10,116 nucleotides of DNA from Acidulodesulfobacterium_A sp049965795 (GCA_049965795.1 JBMFVW010000037.1:1-10116), one strand, 5' to 3'. Counted from the first letter of the stretch, positions 1 through 7,788 are shown. Translations and numbers: made by a program. Notes: generated from the sequence alone by a model not told the origin.

Positions 1-74
1 TCGATGATTAATTTTAAACCATTATTTTAAAAAAGTCAAACTAATTAGGGATTTAATATATAATTTTGAAGAAT

Positions 75-821
75 TTAACTTACGGACAAAAAAGGGCCGT
101 TCAGTTCTTTTTTGTAATTTCTCCATGAGGGAAGGAATCTATCCATAATTTCTTTAAATCTTTTATTATGGTTTTTTTCTATAAGGTGGGCAAGTTCGTG
201 AACAACAATGTATTCGATACAATAAACGGGCTTTTTTATAAGCTCTAAATTTATCCATATTCTTTTAGCTTTAATGTTGCATGTTCCCCATTTTGTTTTC
301 ATCTGTTTTATTCTTATCTCATTGACGGAAACGCCCATAATTGCCTGCCATATATCAAAAATATCCGATAGTTCTTTTGCCAGTTCCTTCCTCTGCCAGT
401 TTAAAAATATTTTTTTTCTTTCTTCCGTCGTAGTATCTTTTTTTATAAAAAAGCATATATATTTTTTATCGTTAATAGAAACATAAGGTTTTCCGTCGTA
501 GGCGATAACGTTAAGCAGATATCTTTCTCCCTTAAAATAATGGCTTTCTCCAGAAATGTATTCGGGTGGAGTTTCTCTATGCAGTTCTTTAAATCTGTTT
601 ACGTTTTTTTCTATCCAAGGCAGCTTAGATACTATAAAACCGCGGATATATCCGTCGTCTATTCTCTTAGGCGCCGACACTCTTACCTTCCCGTCAGGAG
701 GAAGTATATTTAAGTGAAGATTTTTGATATCTTTTTTTAAAACCGTAATATTAAAACCGCTAATTATTATTTCTGATTTTATAACGGTTTTATCTCGTTT
801 TTTTTTAAAAAATTTAAACAT
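75..821 (-). CDS. YgjP-type (DUF45) zinc metallopeptidase-like protein
   Basis: A 248-residue protein of the YgjP/DUF45 family, which is related to SprT/WLM zinc metallopeptidases. Its cellular substrate is not established. The C-terminal half carries the family signature: KTKWGTC at residues 175-181, then the zinc-binding helix HELAH at 208-212 and a third histidine at 218 (in NHNKRF). H208, H212 and H218 are the expected metal ligands and E209 the catalytic base, so the enzyme looks intact. The length is normal for the family. The N-terminus is very lysine-rich with no signal peptide, so it is probably cytoplasmic. The ATG at 821 is preceded only by a short, close AGG, so the start is less certain than the frame. 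It is the last gene of the minus-strand series, separated from hisS by 147 bp holding a decayed repeat, so it may be transcribed separately. In other genomes such genes often lie near restriction-modification loci; none is seen here. Confidence 0.85.
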   Translation of the reverse strand: MFKFFKKKRDKTVIKSEIIISGFNITVLKKDIKNLHLNILPPDGKVRVSAPKRIDDGYIRGFIVSKLPWIEKNVNRFKELHRETPPEYISGESHYFKGERYLLNVIAYDGKPYVSINDKKYICFFIKKDTTTEERKKIFLNWQRKELAKELSDIFDIWQAIMGVSVNEIRIKQMKTKWGTCNIKAKRIWINLELIKKPVYCIEYIVVHELAHLIEKNHNKRFKEIMDRFLPSWRNYKKELNGPFLSVS

Positions 822-872
822 AACCTATTTGAAATTCTTCGATACGGTCTTTATCCTTAAATTTGCAGATAA

Positions 873-945
873 TAAAGAGGTATCCGATTAATTTTCTGCA
901 TTAACTGTATACCTTATTTGACTTTTTTGATTAACGAAGAAAAAA
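873..945 (+). repeat. Decayed copy A of the GGAAAAGG/CCTTTTCC intergenic repeat
   Basis: This sequence aligns with the intact copy at 7848-7937. GATTAATTTTCTGCA at 886-900 matches 14 of 15 bases of 7861-7875, and TTGACTTTTT at 918-927 matches 7893-7902 exactly. The distance between the two blocks is 32 bases in both copies. Over about 46 aligned bases roughly 36 agree. The outer arms are eroded: the left arm has only about 7 of 13 matches and the CACCTTTTCC arm is not recognisable. It fills much of the gap between hisS and the YgjP-like gene. Confidence 0.6.
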
Positions 946-968
946 TCTAATAACTTAAATTATACGGT

Positions 969-2327
969 TTAATGTAAAAATTCAATCAAATCATCCGTAG
1001 ATAACAGCCTTTCTTCCCTCGTTTTGAGATTTTTTAAGGTAAGCTTTTGCTCTGCAACTTCTCTTTCGCCAATTATAGAAACATATTCTATTTTTTTCTT
1101 ATCGGCGTATTTTATCTCTTTACCTATACTGGGTTCCGAAGAAACGCAAATTTCGGCGCTTATTCCTTTTGAACGAAGAATTTTTGCGGCTTTATAAGCA
1201 AACGGCTTCTCTTTTTCGGTTAAATAAACTATGTATATTTTTACCGGTGAAGAAACCGACTGAAGAATGTCCGCATTTTTTTGCATTATTATGTCTATTA
1301 TCCTTTCCACTCCGAAAGAGATTCCGCAGGAGCCTTCAGGTCTTGCGCCGTAAAGTTCCACAAGATTATCGTATCTGCCGCCGGCAGCAAAACTGCCTAT
1401 GGCAACGTCTTTCGACTTTATCTCGAAAATAGGCCCCGTATAATAACCTAATCCTCTGACTAAAAGAGGGTCGAATTTTATAATTTCCGCACCTTCAATT
1501 TCTGAATCAGCGGTTTTACAAACATTTTCTATAATATAGTTAAGCTCGTCTATACCTTCTACGACTCTTTGTTTAACGGATTCGTCTTTCAATTCTGCTA
1601 TAAGGCGCTCTTTTAAAGTCGAAAGTTTTTTCGCGTTACCGGTTATTTCGTTTCCTGAGTCTAAATCTATAATACGCATAAATGAGCGATAATTTTCTTC
1701 GCTTATGCCGTTTTCCTGAAACTCTTTAATAACGCCGGTTTCACCTATTTTAGCCGTTTTGTCTAAAGCTCTTAATGCGGCGTCTTTTCTGGTTTCTTCA
1801 ATACCTGCAGCTTTAATAATGCCGTCAAGTATTTTCCTATTGTTAATGACTATTTCGTAGTTTCCCATGCCAAGCTTTTCGAGTGTAAAAACTGCAAGGT
1901 CGATAAGTTCGCTTTCTACTTTCATAGAATACGAACCTATTATGTCGGCATCTGCCTGAAAAAATTCCCTATATCTTCCAGCCTGCGTATTTTCGTATCT
2001 GTAAACTTTACCTATTATGTATCTTTTAAACGGCTTCGTAAGCTTTTCGGCGTTGGTAGCGTAATAGCGTCCTAAAGGAGAAGTAAACTCAAACCTTAAA
2101 CCCAGTTTACGTTTAGCCTTATCCTCAAAAACATAAATCTCTCTTTCCACTTCGCTTCCGCATTTACGGGAAAGAAGCTCGAAATATTCAAACACCGGCG
2201 AATCTATTTCTACAAAGCCGTAAAGGGCAAAACATTCCCGTATAGTTTCAATAACCTTTCTTCTTAAAATCATCTCTTCGGGAAGAAAATCCTTTGTTCC
2301 TTTAGGCGGCTGGACTAATTGGCTCAT
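969..2327 (-). CDS. hisS: Histidine--tRNA ligase (HisRS)
   Basis: Class II aminoacyl-tRNA synthetase that charges tRNA-His with histidine using ATP in the cytoplasm. It is 452 residues, within the usual range. Motif 1 begins near residue 9 (KGTKDFLPEE). Motif 2 lies around 107-131 (VYRYENTQAGRYREFFQ). The HisRS-specific loop is RGLGYYTG at 291-298, containing the catalytic arginine R291. Motif 3 follows (GGRYD 316-320; GISFGVERI 335-343). Residues from about 363 form the HGTP anticodon-binding domain. The loop has Gly294 where many HisRS have Asp (RGLDYY). The gene starts 18 bp after the DsrE-like gene, suggesting co-transcription, but no Shine-Dalgarno sequence precedes the ATG. Instead TATAAT lies 4 nt upstream, so a second, leaderless transcript is possible. 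The identification is secure; the exact start fits the conserved N-terminus. Confidence 0.97.
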   Translation of the reverse strand: MSQLVQPPKGTKDFLPEEMILRRKVIETIRECFALYGFVEIDSPVFEYFELLSRKCGSEVEREIYVFEDKAKRKLGLRFEFTSPLGRYYATNAEKLTKPFKRYIIGKVYRYENTQAGRYREFFQADADIIGSYSMKVESELIDLAVFTLEKLGMGNYEIVINNRKILDGIIKAAGIEETRKDAALRALDKTAKIGETGVIKEFQENGISEENYRSFMRIIDLDSGNEITGNAKKLSTLKERLIAELKDESVKQRVVEGIDELNYIIENVCKTADSEIEGAEIIKFDPLLVRGLGYYTGPIFEIKSKDVAIGSFAAGGRYDNLVELYGARPEGSCGISFGVERIIDIIMQKNADILQSVSSPVKIYIVYLTEKEKPFAYKAAKILRSKGISAEICVSSEPSIGKEIKYADKKKIEYVSIIGEREVAEQKLTLKNLKTREERLLSTDDLIEFLH

Positions 2328-2331
2328 ATAT

Positions 2332-2362
2332 ATTATAATTAATAATTAAAGCGCTATGTAAA
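2332..2362 (-). promoter_or_regulatory. Possible hisS promoter giving a leaderless transcript
   Basis: On the minus strand a perfect TATAAT (2332-2337) lies 4 nt before the hisS ATG. A TTTACA (2357-2362) lies 19 bp further upstream, inside the end of the DsrE-like gene. The spacer is longer than optimal and the region is AT-rich, so this could be chance. If real, transcription would begin at or inside the start codon. Confidence 0.3.
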
Positions 2363-2675
2363 CGCAACCTTCTTTTGTAAGTTTTCCTATTTTTTCTACT
2401 CCTGCAGGTACTATTTTTGCATAATCCGGTATATCGCCGTCTTTAAGTTCAAACATATTCATAGCGTTGCGGCAAACATAAATATTGACTTTGTCGTTCA
2501 AAACAGCTCTTAACTGCTCTTTAAGCTGTGAATGATGCAGAAGTGCAACTACTGCAGGACCTATAACAACTACGTTTATTTCATCCGTTTCGCTAATCGC
2601 ACTTGTATTTTTAATAACGCTCATTAAAAGACCCGGGTTAATTGTTCCGTTTGATGCCTGTATAACGTATTTCAT
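2346..2675 (-). CDS. DsrE-like small sulfur-relay-family protein
   Basis: A 109-residue soluble protein with the look of the DsrE/DsrF-like fold. It has a beta strand at the N-terminus (KYVIQASNG), then VNVVVIGP-type strand residues 33-40 (INVVVIGP), a helix with LLHHS at 45-49, then VNIYVCRNAMN at 63-73 placing Cys68 where the family's reactive cysteine usually sits. A second cysteine, C104, is near the C-terminus. Family members bind or pass sulfur, or act as small regulatory subunits; which applies here cannot be told. There is no signal peptide or membrane segment. The start is firm: AGGAGGT ends 5 nt before the ATG. It lies between tpiA (52 bp upstream) and hisS (18 bp downstream), with no dsrF, dsrH, tusA or other sulfur gene in the window. 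The family call is moderate; the function is unknown. Confidence 0.75.
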   Translation of the reverse strand: MKYVIQASNGTINPGLLMSVIKNTSAISETDEINVVVIGPAVVALLHHSQLKEQLRAVLNDKVNIYVCRNAMNMFELKDGDIPDYAKIVPAGVEKIGKLTKEGCVYIAL

Positions 2676-2680
2676 AATTT

Positions 2681-2687
2681 ACCTCCT
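2681..2687 (-). promoter_or_regulatory. Strong Shine-Dalgarno of the DsrE-like gene
   Basis: AGGAGGT on the minus strand, 5 nt before the ATG at 2675. It is the best ribosome binding site in the window and shows that this organism does use the standard anti-SD, which makes the SD-less starts of neighbouring genes noteworthy. Confidence 0.85.
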
Positions 2688-2727
2688 CTTTATTTCTTTT
2701 TATTTATAATATTTATATTTTAATTTT

Positions 2728-3519
2728 TTAATATTTAATGCTTGAAGCAATTTTAAATATGTTATAAAAACTTTGCGGATCTAAACTGGCTCCTCCGACT
2801 AAAACACCGTCTATATGCGGCTTCTCCATAAGCTCTTTGATGTTTTTTTCGGTTACGCTGCCGCCGTATATAACCCTTATCTCGTCTATTGAATAACTTG
2901 ATTTCAAATAATCATATATAAAACTATGCATTGCTTCGCCGTCTTCAGCTTTTATAGGCATTCCAGTGCCTATTGCCCATATAGGTTCATAGGCAACTAT
3001 TAAAGATTTTATTTTTGTTCCTTTAACATATTTTAAAGCGTTTAACAGCTGATTTTCGACGAACTTCGATTGCTCTCCTTTTTTCCTTATATCTAAGTTT
3101 TCACCTACGCATAATATTGGTATCATTCTTCCGTCGCTATAAATTGCTTCCACTTTTTTACTAATTAATTCGTCGTTTTCATGAAATATATTTCTTCTTT
3201 CGCTGTGTCCTATTATAGTATATTCGCAGCCGCAAGCAGCCAGCATATCTATTGAAATTTCTCCTGTAAATGCGCCGCTTTTTTCGTAATAAACGTTTTG
3301 GGAAGATAATTTTATAAAATCAAGACATGGCTTGATAATTCTGTAAGTTTCGGTAAGCGAAGTAAATGGAGGAGCAAATATTAAATCCGAGTCTAAGCTG
3401 CTTAAATTAGAACTACTTTTTAATCCGTTAACAAAATCTAGAAAAACGGCAAAATACTTTTTAATATCTTCATCCGTTTTGTTCATTTTAAAATTTGCGG
3501 CAATTATCTGCTTTCTCAT
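2728..3519 (-). CDS. tpiA: Triose-phosphate isomerase
   Basis: Interconverts dihydroxyacetone phosphate and glyceraldehyde 3-phosphate in glycolysis and gluconeogenesis, in the cytoplasm as a TIM-barrel dimer. It is 263 residues, slightly longer than the usual 250. Visible active-site elements are N9 and K11 in NFKMN (commonly NWKMN, so a W-to-F change), the electrophile H105 in IIGHSERR (102-109), the catalytic base E178 in YEPIWAIGTG (177-186, start of the mobile loop), and the phosphate-binding glycines in YGGSV (218-222) and GVLVGGASL (238-246). All catalytic residues are present. A GAGGAT lies about 11 nt before the ATG, a weak but acceptable ribosome binding site. It follows ileS by 61 bp and precedes the DsrE-like gene by 52 bp in the same direction. 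Confidence 0.97.
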   Translation of the reverse strand: MRKQIIAANFKMNKTDEDIKKYFAVFLDFVNGLKSSSNLSSLDSDLIFAPPFTSLTETYRIIKPCLDFIKLSSQNVYYEKSGAFTGEISIDMLAACGCEYTIIGHSERRNIFHENDELISKKVEAIYSDGRMIPILCVGENLDIRKKGEQSKFVENQLLNALKYVKGTKIKSLIVAYEPIWAIGTGMPIKAEDGEAMHSFIYDYLKSSYSIDEIRVIYGGSVTEKNIKELMEKPHIDGVLVGGASLDPQSFYNIFKIASSIKY

Positions 3520-3580
3520 AATATAAAGATCCTCTATGCAATATTATCTGTTTCCGTCAAAAATCGAACATGTAAGATGT

Positions 3581-6385
3581 TTAGTGCATAATTTCCGTAA
3601 CTACATTATGACATCTTCCGCAAATATCAGGATAATCTTCATAAGTTCCGACAGTTGTATCATACTTCCAGCATCTTGCGCATTTTTCTCCGTCGGCTTT
3701 TTCAACTTCGACTTCTGTTATATCAACTTCGGAAGATTCTTTTTTTTGCACAACTATTCCCGATACTATAAAAAGATCTTTTAACTCGTCTAAATCGATT
3801 TTACTGAGAATATCATAGTCTTCGCTGCTTGCTTTTAAAATAATCTTAGCATCCAACGAACCTCCGATAACTTTTTCATCTCCTGTTCTTGCCTTTTCTA
3901 AAGCCGATAAAGCTATATTTCTGATTTCTATTAATTTATCAAACTTTTCTTCGATATCGAAATTTTGTAAGTTTTCGTCAGGTTCCTCAAAATTTTCAAA
4001 AAATAAGCTTTCTGGTTTTAAATTTTTTTTAAAATATCCCCATGTTTCAGAAGCCGTAAAAGGTATGATAGGTGCAAGAAACTTGATAAATATTTTTAGC
4101 GAATAATTAAATACGGTCTGTACCGCCCGCCTTTTTACTGAATTTTTTCCTTCTGCATAAAGCGTATCTTTGACTATATCTAAATAAAAAGATGAAAACT
4201 CTATAAGAAATTTATAAATACCCTGATAAACAAGATGAAAATCGTAATTTTCGTAATATCTTAAAATATCCTGCGAAATAAGGGTAATTCTGTGCAATGC
4301 ATATTTATCCAATTCCGATAAATTTTCATATTTTACTGAATTTTCTGTTTCTTGAAAATCATATAAATTACCCAGCATAAAACGCATGGTATTTCTTATT
4401 TTTCTATATCCTTCGGAAAGCCTGAGTATTATTTCCTGCGATATTCTCATATCGTTCTTATAATCCTCTGATGCCGCCCATAATCTTAAAATATCGGCGC
4501 CGTATTTATTGATTATTTCATCGGGGCTGATTACGTTTCCAAGGGACTTAGACATTTTCTTTCCTGAACTGTCAACGACGAAACCGTGGGTCAAAACCGT
4601 TTTATAGGGAGCTCCGTCGTCGGTTCCCACCCCTATTAAAAGACTTGAATGAAACCATCCTCTGTGCTGGTCCGACCCTTCAAGGTATAAATCTGCCGGA
4701 AATCCGACGTTTTTAATCTCTTCGTCGTTTTTAAGGACGCAGAAATAGCTTACGCCGCTGTCAAACCAAACGTCTAAAATATCTTCTTCTTTTTCAAAAT
4801 CTTTTGAACCGCATTTTTCGCATTTAACTTCTTTTTCGCTTAAATTTATGAAATACTCGGCGGGTTTGTCAAACCATGCGTCTGCGCCGTATTTATCGAA
4901 TTCTTCTGCTATTTTAAGCGTTAAGTCGTAATCTATGTAGGCTTCTCCGCAATTTTTGCAGTAAAATGCCGTTATAGGAACACCCCACGATCTCTGCCTC
5001 GAAACGCACCAGTCGGGTCTTGTTTCAAGCATGCCCGAAATTCTGTCTATGCCCCATTTTGGTATCCACTTTACTTTTTCTATCTCCTCCAGCGACCTTT
5101 TCCTTAAACCGTTTATTTCCATAGAAACAAACCACTGTTTGGTAGATCTTAAAATTACCGGTTTTTTGCATCTCCAGCAGTGAGGATAGGAATGATCTAT
5201 TTTTTCTTCCAGAACTAACGCACCGACTTCTTTAAGTTTTTCTATAACGTGCGGATTGGATTCAAACACGTGCATTCCCGCAAACGTTTCTACGTCGGCT
5301 AAAAACCTGCCTTCGTTGTTTATAGGAGCATAAGCCGGAAGGTTATACTTAAGCCCTACGGCATAGTCGTCGTCCCCGTGGCCGGGCGCCGTATGCACTA
5401 AACCCGTTCCGGCGTCTTTTTTAACATGCGTGCCGAGTATCAGCAATGAATCCCTGTCTATAAAAGGATGTCTGGCTCTTTTATTTTCCAGATTCTTGCC
5501 TTTAGTTTTGGCTATAATTTTAAAATCGCCGCAGCCGAATTTTTTCATTAATTCATCGGCAAGACTTTCTTCCAGAATAAAAATTTCATCGCCTTTATCG
5601 ACGAAAACATATTCAAAATCCGGGTGCAACGATATAGCAAGATTGGACGGAATAGTCCAAGGCGTGGTAGTCCATATTACCGCAAAAACATCTTTGCCGC
5701 CGGTTTTAGAGCCGTCCAATATTTCGGAAATATCGGAATTAATTCTGAACTTTACGAAAATAGACGGCGAAGATTTTTCTGCATATTCGACTTCGGCTTC
5801 CGCAAGAGCGGTTTTGCAGGACGAACACCAGTATATCGGTTTGTTTGCCCTATAAAGCCCGCCGTTTTTTATAAAATCCGCAAGTTTTCTAACGGTATTC
5901 GCTTCATAGGCATAATTCATAGTCAGGTAAGGGTCATCGTATCTTCCTATGCTTCCGAGCCTTTTAAATTCCTGCTTCTGAATATCGACAAACTTTGCCG
6001 CATACCCCCTGCAAAGTTTCCTTTTTTCGCTTTTCGAAATAGAGTCTTTAGATTTTAAAGTTTTATCTACGTTGTGCTCTATAGGCAGTCCGTGACAATC
6101 CCACCCGGGAATAAAAGGGGTATGATAACCGGACATCTGTTTGAACCTGACTATAATATCCTTTAATATTTTATTTAAAGCCGTTCCAAGATGAATGTGT
6201 CCGTTTGCGTAAGGAGGTCCGTCGTGAAGGATAAAAGTTTTACGCCTGCTTTTCGTTTTCTCCGTTATGTTTTTATAAAGCCCGCTTTCCTCCCATTCTT
6301 TAAGAAATTTTTCTTCCGTGGCTTTTAAATTAGCCTTCATCGGAAAATCGGTTTTCGGAAGATTCAGCGTTTCTTTATAATCCAT
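3581..6385 (-). CDS. ileS: Isoleucine--tRNA ligase (IleRS)
   Basis: Class I aminoacyl-tRNA synthetase that charges tRNA-Ile and hydrolyses mischarged valine. It is 934 residues, the normal bacterial length. The N-terminal catalytic signature is HLGT at 65-68 within PPYANGHIHLGTA (HIGH-type motif with Thr in the last position), and KMSKS is at 610-614. The inserted editing (CP1) domain shows TTTPWTIPSN and GTGLVHTAPGHGDDDY. Internal CxxC pairs (WCSSC, HCWRC, YCKNC, KCEKC) are present. The C-terminal zinc finger has C902, C905, C922 and C925, which marks the common bacterial IleRS1 type. AGAGGA lies 5 nt before the ATG, supporting this start. It begins 13 bp after the dehydrogenase gene ends, so the two are very probably co-transcribed. 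No T-box leader fits in that gap. The open frames on the opposite strand inside this gene are shadows. Confidence 0.98.
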   Translation of the reverse strand: MDYKETLNLPKTDFPMKANLKATEEKFLKEWEESGLYKNITEKTKSRRKTFILHDGPPYANGHIHLGTALNKILKDIIVRFKQMSGYHTPFIPGWDCHGLPIEHNVDKTLKSKDSISKSEKRKLCRGYAAKFVDIQKQEFKRLGSIGRYDDPYLTMNYAYEANTVRKLADFIKNGGLYRANKPIYWCSSCKTALAEAEVEYAEKSSPSIFVKFRINSDISEILDGSKTGGKDVFAVIWTTTPWTIPSNLAISLHPDFEYVFVDKGDEIFILEESLADELMKKFGCGDFKIIAKTKGKNLENKRARHPFIDRDSLLILGTHVKKDAGTGLVHTAPGHGDDDYAVGLKYNLPAYAPINNEGRFLADVETFAGMHVFESNPHVIEKLKEVGALVLEEKIDHSYPHCWRCKKPVILRSTKQWFVSMEINGLRKRSLEEIEKVKWIPKWGIDRISGMLETRPDWCVSRQRSWGVPITAFYCKNCGEAYIDYDLTLKIAEEFDKYGADAWFDKPAEYFINLSEKEVKCEKCGSKDFEKEEDILDVWFDSGVSYFCVLKNDEEIKNVGFPADLYLEGSDQHRGWFHSSLLIGVGTDDGAPYKTVLTHGFVVDSSGKKMSKSLGNVISPDEIINKYGADILRLWAASEDYKNDMRISQEIILRLSEGYRKIRNTMRFMLGNLYDFQETENSVKYENLSELDKYALHRITLISQDILRYYENYDFHLVYQGIYKFLIEFSSFYLDIVKDTLYAEGKNSVKRRAVQTVFNYSLKIFIKFLAPIIPFTASETWGYFKKNLKPESLFFENFEEPDENLQNFDIEEKFDKLIEIRNIALSALEKARTGDEKVIGGSLDAKIILKASSEDYDILSKIDLDELKDLFIVSGIVVQKKESSEVDITEVEVEKADGEKCARCWKYDTTVGTYEDYPDICGRCHNVVTEIMH

Positions 6386-6390
6386 AATAG

Positions 6391-6396
6391 TCCTCT
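6391..6396 (-). promoter_or_regulatory. Shine-Dalgarno of ileS
   Basis: AGAGGA on the minus strand, 5 nt before the ileS ATG. It lies in the 13-bp gap after the dehydrogenase stop codon and fixes the ileS start. Confidence 0.7.
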
Positions 6397-6398
6397 TT

Positions 6399-7385
6399 TT
6401 ATAACAAATCTTTATTTACGCAGTTAGTTAAGTCTTCTTTATCTATCCATTTTTTTATATTTTGGGCGCAGATGCGCGAAATATCCGCGATAGATTCAAA
6501 AGTCGCTCCGCCTATATGGGGAGTAGCAATAACGTTAAAATGAAAAATCTCGTCGCTTATATGAACGGGTTCTTCCCAAAACACGTCAAGACCCGCCCCT
6601 TTAATCTTTCCGCTTTTCAACCCTTTTATCAAAGACTCTTTGTTTATTAATCCTGCTCTTCCTACATTAACGATGCATGCGCCTTTTTTCATCAAATCTA
6701 CGGTTTCGCAGCTAATTAAATTTTCCGTATTTTTTTCAAGCGGAACGGCAAGTATGATGTAATCTGCCAACGGTAAAATTTTTTTGAAATCTTCGTCAAC
6801 GGTACCGGCAAACTTAATGCCCAGTTTTTCCGCATAGCCTGCTTCGGGCTTGCTGTGCTTCAGACCGTAAATTTCGGGATTAAAAGGTTTTAAAATCTTA
6901 ATTAATTCCTGCCCTATGCCGCCTAATCCGACTATCGCAAATTTCTTATTAGTAATACTGCTGCCCAGGGGACGGTTTGCAATAGCGTGATTTATCGAAT
7001 CGACGCATCCGTTGTAATCCCTTGCCAATGCTAAAATAAAAAACAGCGATAATTCCGCAACAGATACGGCGTTAAAAGTACCGGTCGTCGGTGCGTTAAA
7101 CACTAAAATGCCTTTTTTGGACGCATAGTTTATATCGACGTTTTCGTATCCTATGCCGAACTGCTGAATTACTTTTATGTTTGGAAAAGATAAAACGTCT
7201 TCTCCTATGGGAATTCCCGCATTAACTATTAAAACCGTGTTTTCTGCGTCTTTAGCACCGTTAGACTCTTTAATCCGGCTTAAAAAATCTTCTTTATTTG
7301 AATAATGCCGCACATTATGTCCGGCAAGGAAAGGCTTTAAAATATCGTACATTTCCCTTGACCTCAATATTACGGCAATATTCAT
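6399..7385 (-). CDS. D-2-hydroxyacid dehydrogenase (phosphoglycerate dehydrogenase-like)
   Basis: NAD(P)-dependent D-isomer-specific 2-hydroxyacid dehydrogenase of 328 residues. The nucleotide-binding Rossmann motif GLGGIG is at 153-158. The catalytic triad is visible: R243 in NVGRAGLIN, E272 in DVFWEEP, and H290 in TPHIGGAT. The N-terminal catalytic domain shows the family pattern QQFGIGYENVDINYA (74-88). It lacks the C-terminal ASB/ACT regulatory domains of long SerA proteins. It could therefore be a short phosphoglycerate dehydrogenase, a glyoxylate/hydroxypyruvate reductase or another 2-ketoacid reductase; sequence alone does not settle the substrate. It follows the cysteine-repeat gene by 38 bp and precedes ileS by 13 bp. 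No Shine-Dalgarno precedes the ATG; TATTAT lies 8 nt upstream (7394-7399), so initiation may be of the leaderless type. Confidence 0.9.
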   Translation of the reverse strand: MNIAVILRSREMYDILKPFLAGHNVRHYSNKEDFLSRIKESNGAKDAENTVLIVNAGIPIGEDVLSFPNIKVIQQFGIGYENVDINYASKKGILVFNAPTTGTFNAVSVAELSLFFILALARDYNGCVDSINHAIANRPLGSSITNKKFAIVGLGGIGQELIKILKPFNPEIYGLKHSKPEAGYAEKLGIKFAGTVDEDFKKILPLADYIILAVPLEKNTENLISCETVDLMKKGACIVNVGRAGLINKESLIKGLKSGKIKGAGLDVFWEEPVHISDEIFHFNVIATPHIGGATFESIADISRICAQNIKKWIDKEDLTNCVNKDLL

Positions 7386-7423
7386 AATAATTTATAATAC
7401 GCGAGTTTTTATTTTGTTTTTTG

Positions 7424-7780
7424 TTACTTTTTATTTAATTTTTCCGAAACTTTTAAGGCAGGTTTTAAAGTTTTAACCGTCGGCTGCGCGGTGCTGCCCT
7501 TTAAAGTGCCTTCACCCATACATAACTGCATTTTTTTATCGTAAGTATATTTATCGGGGCAGATATATATATGATGTTTACCTTCAAATTTATTAATTTT
7601 AGTTGCAGGCAAAGCATCATATCCTTTTAATTTGCCTTTACCTACGCAAAGCTGAAGTTTTGGATTAAACGAATAACCGAGCGGACAATAATAATGTCTT
7701 GCATATGATATTCCCGAAAAAAAAGATATTGCAAAAATAGAAAGTAATGCCGAAACTGCTAACAATTTGAAACGTTTCAT
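7424..7780 (-). CDS. Small secreted protein with two cysteine repeats
   Basis: A 118-residue protein I do not recognise. A clear signal peptide covers residues 1-27: MKRFK, a hydrophobic stretch, then SYA before the likely cleavage, with no lipobox cysteine. The mature part consists of two copies of one unit, 42 residues apart: repeat 1 at about 29-53 and repeat 2 at about 71-94. Each reads Y-x-C-P-x2-Y-[ST]-[FY]-[ND]-x-K-[LM]-Q-L-C-[VM]-G-x-G-x-L-K-G. Cysteines C32/C45 and C74/C87 have identical spacing and probably form one disulfide per repeat in the periplasm or outside the cell. The tail from 95 is lysine-rich, and the mature protein is strongly basic. The start is supported by GGGGGT 8 nt upstream and a good promoter. 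It is first in the minus-strand series, 38 bp before the dehydrogenase, but nothing shows a shared function. The CPxGxxFNPxLQxC look recalls chitin-binding peritrophin domains, but the six-cysteine pattern is missing. Confidence 0.8.
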   Translation of the reverse strand: MKRFKLLAVSALLSIFAISFFSGISYARHYYCPLGYSFNPKLQLCVGKGKLKGYDALPATKINKFEGKHHIYICPDKYTYDKKMQLCMGEGTLKGSTAQPTVKTLKPALKVSEKLNKK

Positions 7781-7788
7781 AAATTTTT

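Noticed and set aside
3567..3581. AACAT-5-ATGTT inverted repeat in the ileS-tpiA gap as an operator
   Set aside because: Five-base half sites in AT-rich DNA are expected by chance, and one half overlaps the ileS stop codon.
5430..6058. Two overlapping open frames on the plus strand inside ileS
   Set aside because: They lie antisense to a well-conserved synthetase, have no ribosome binding site or recognisable domain, and owe their length to the codon use of ileS.
6386..6398. T-box or other riboswitch leader for ileS
   Set aside because: Only 13 bp separate ileS from the upstream gene, far too little for a T-box.
7424..7780. Chitin-binding peritrophin (CBM14) assignment for the cysteine-repeat protein
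   Set aside because: The CPxGxxFNPxLQxC similarity is local. CBM14 has six cysteines per domain and here there are two.
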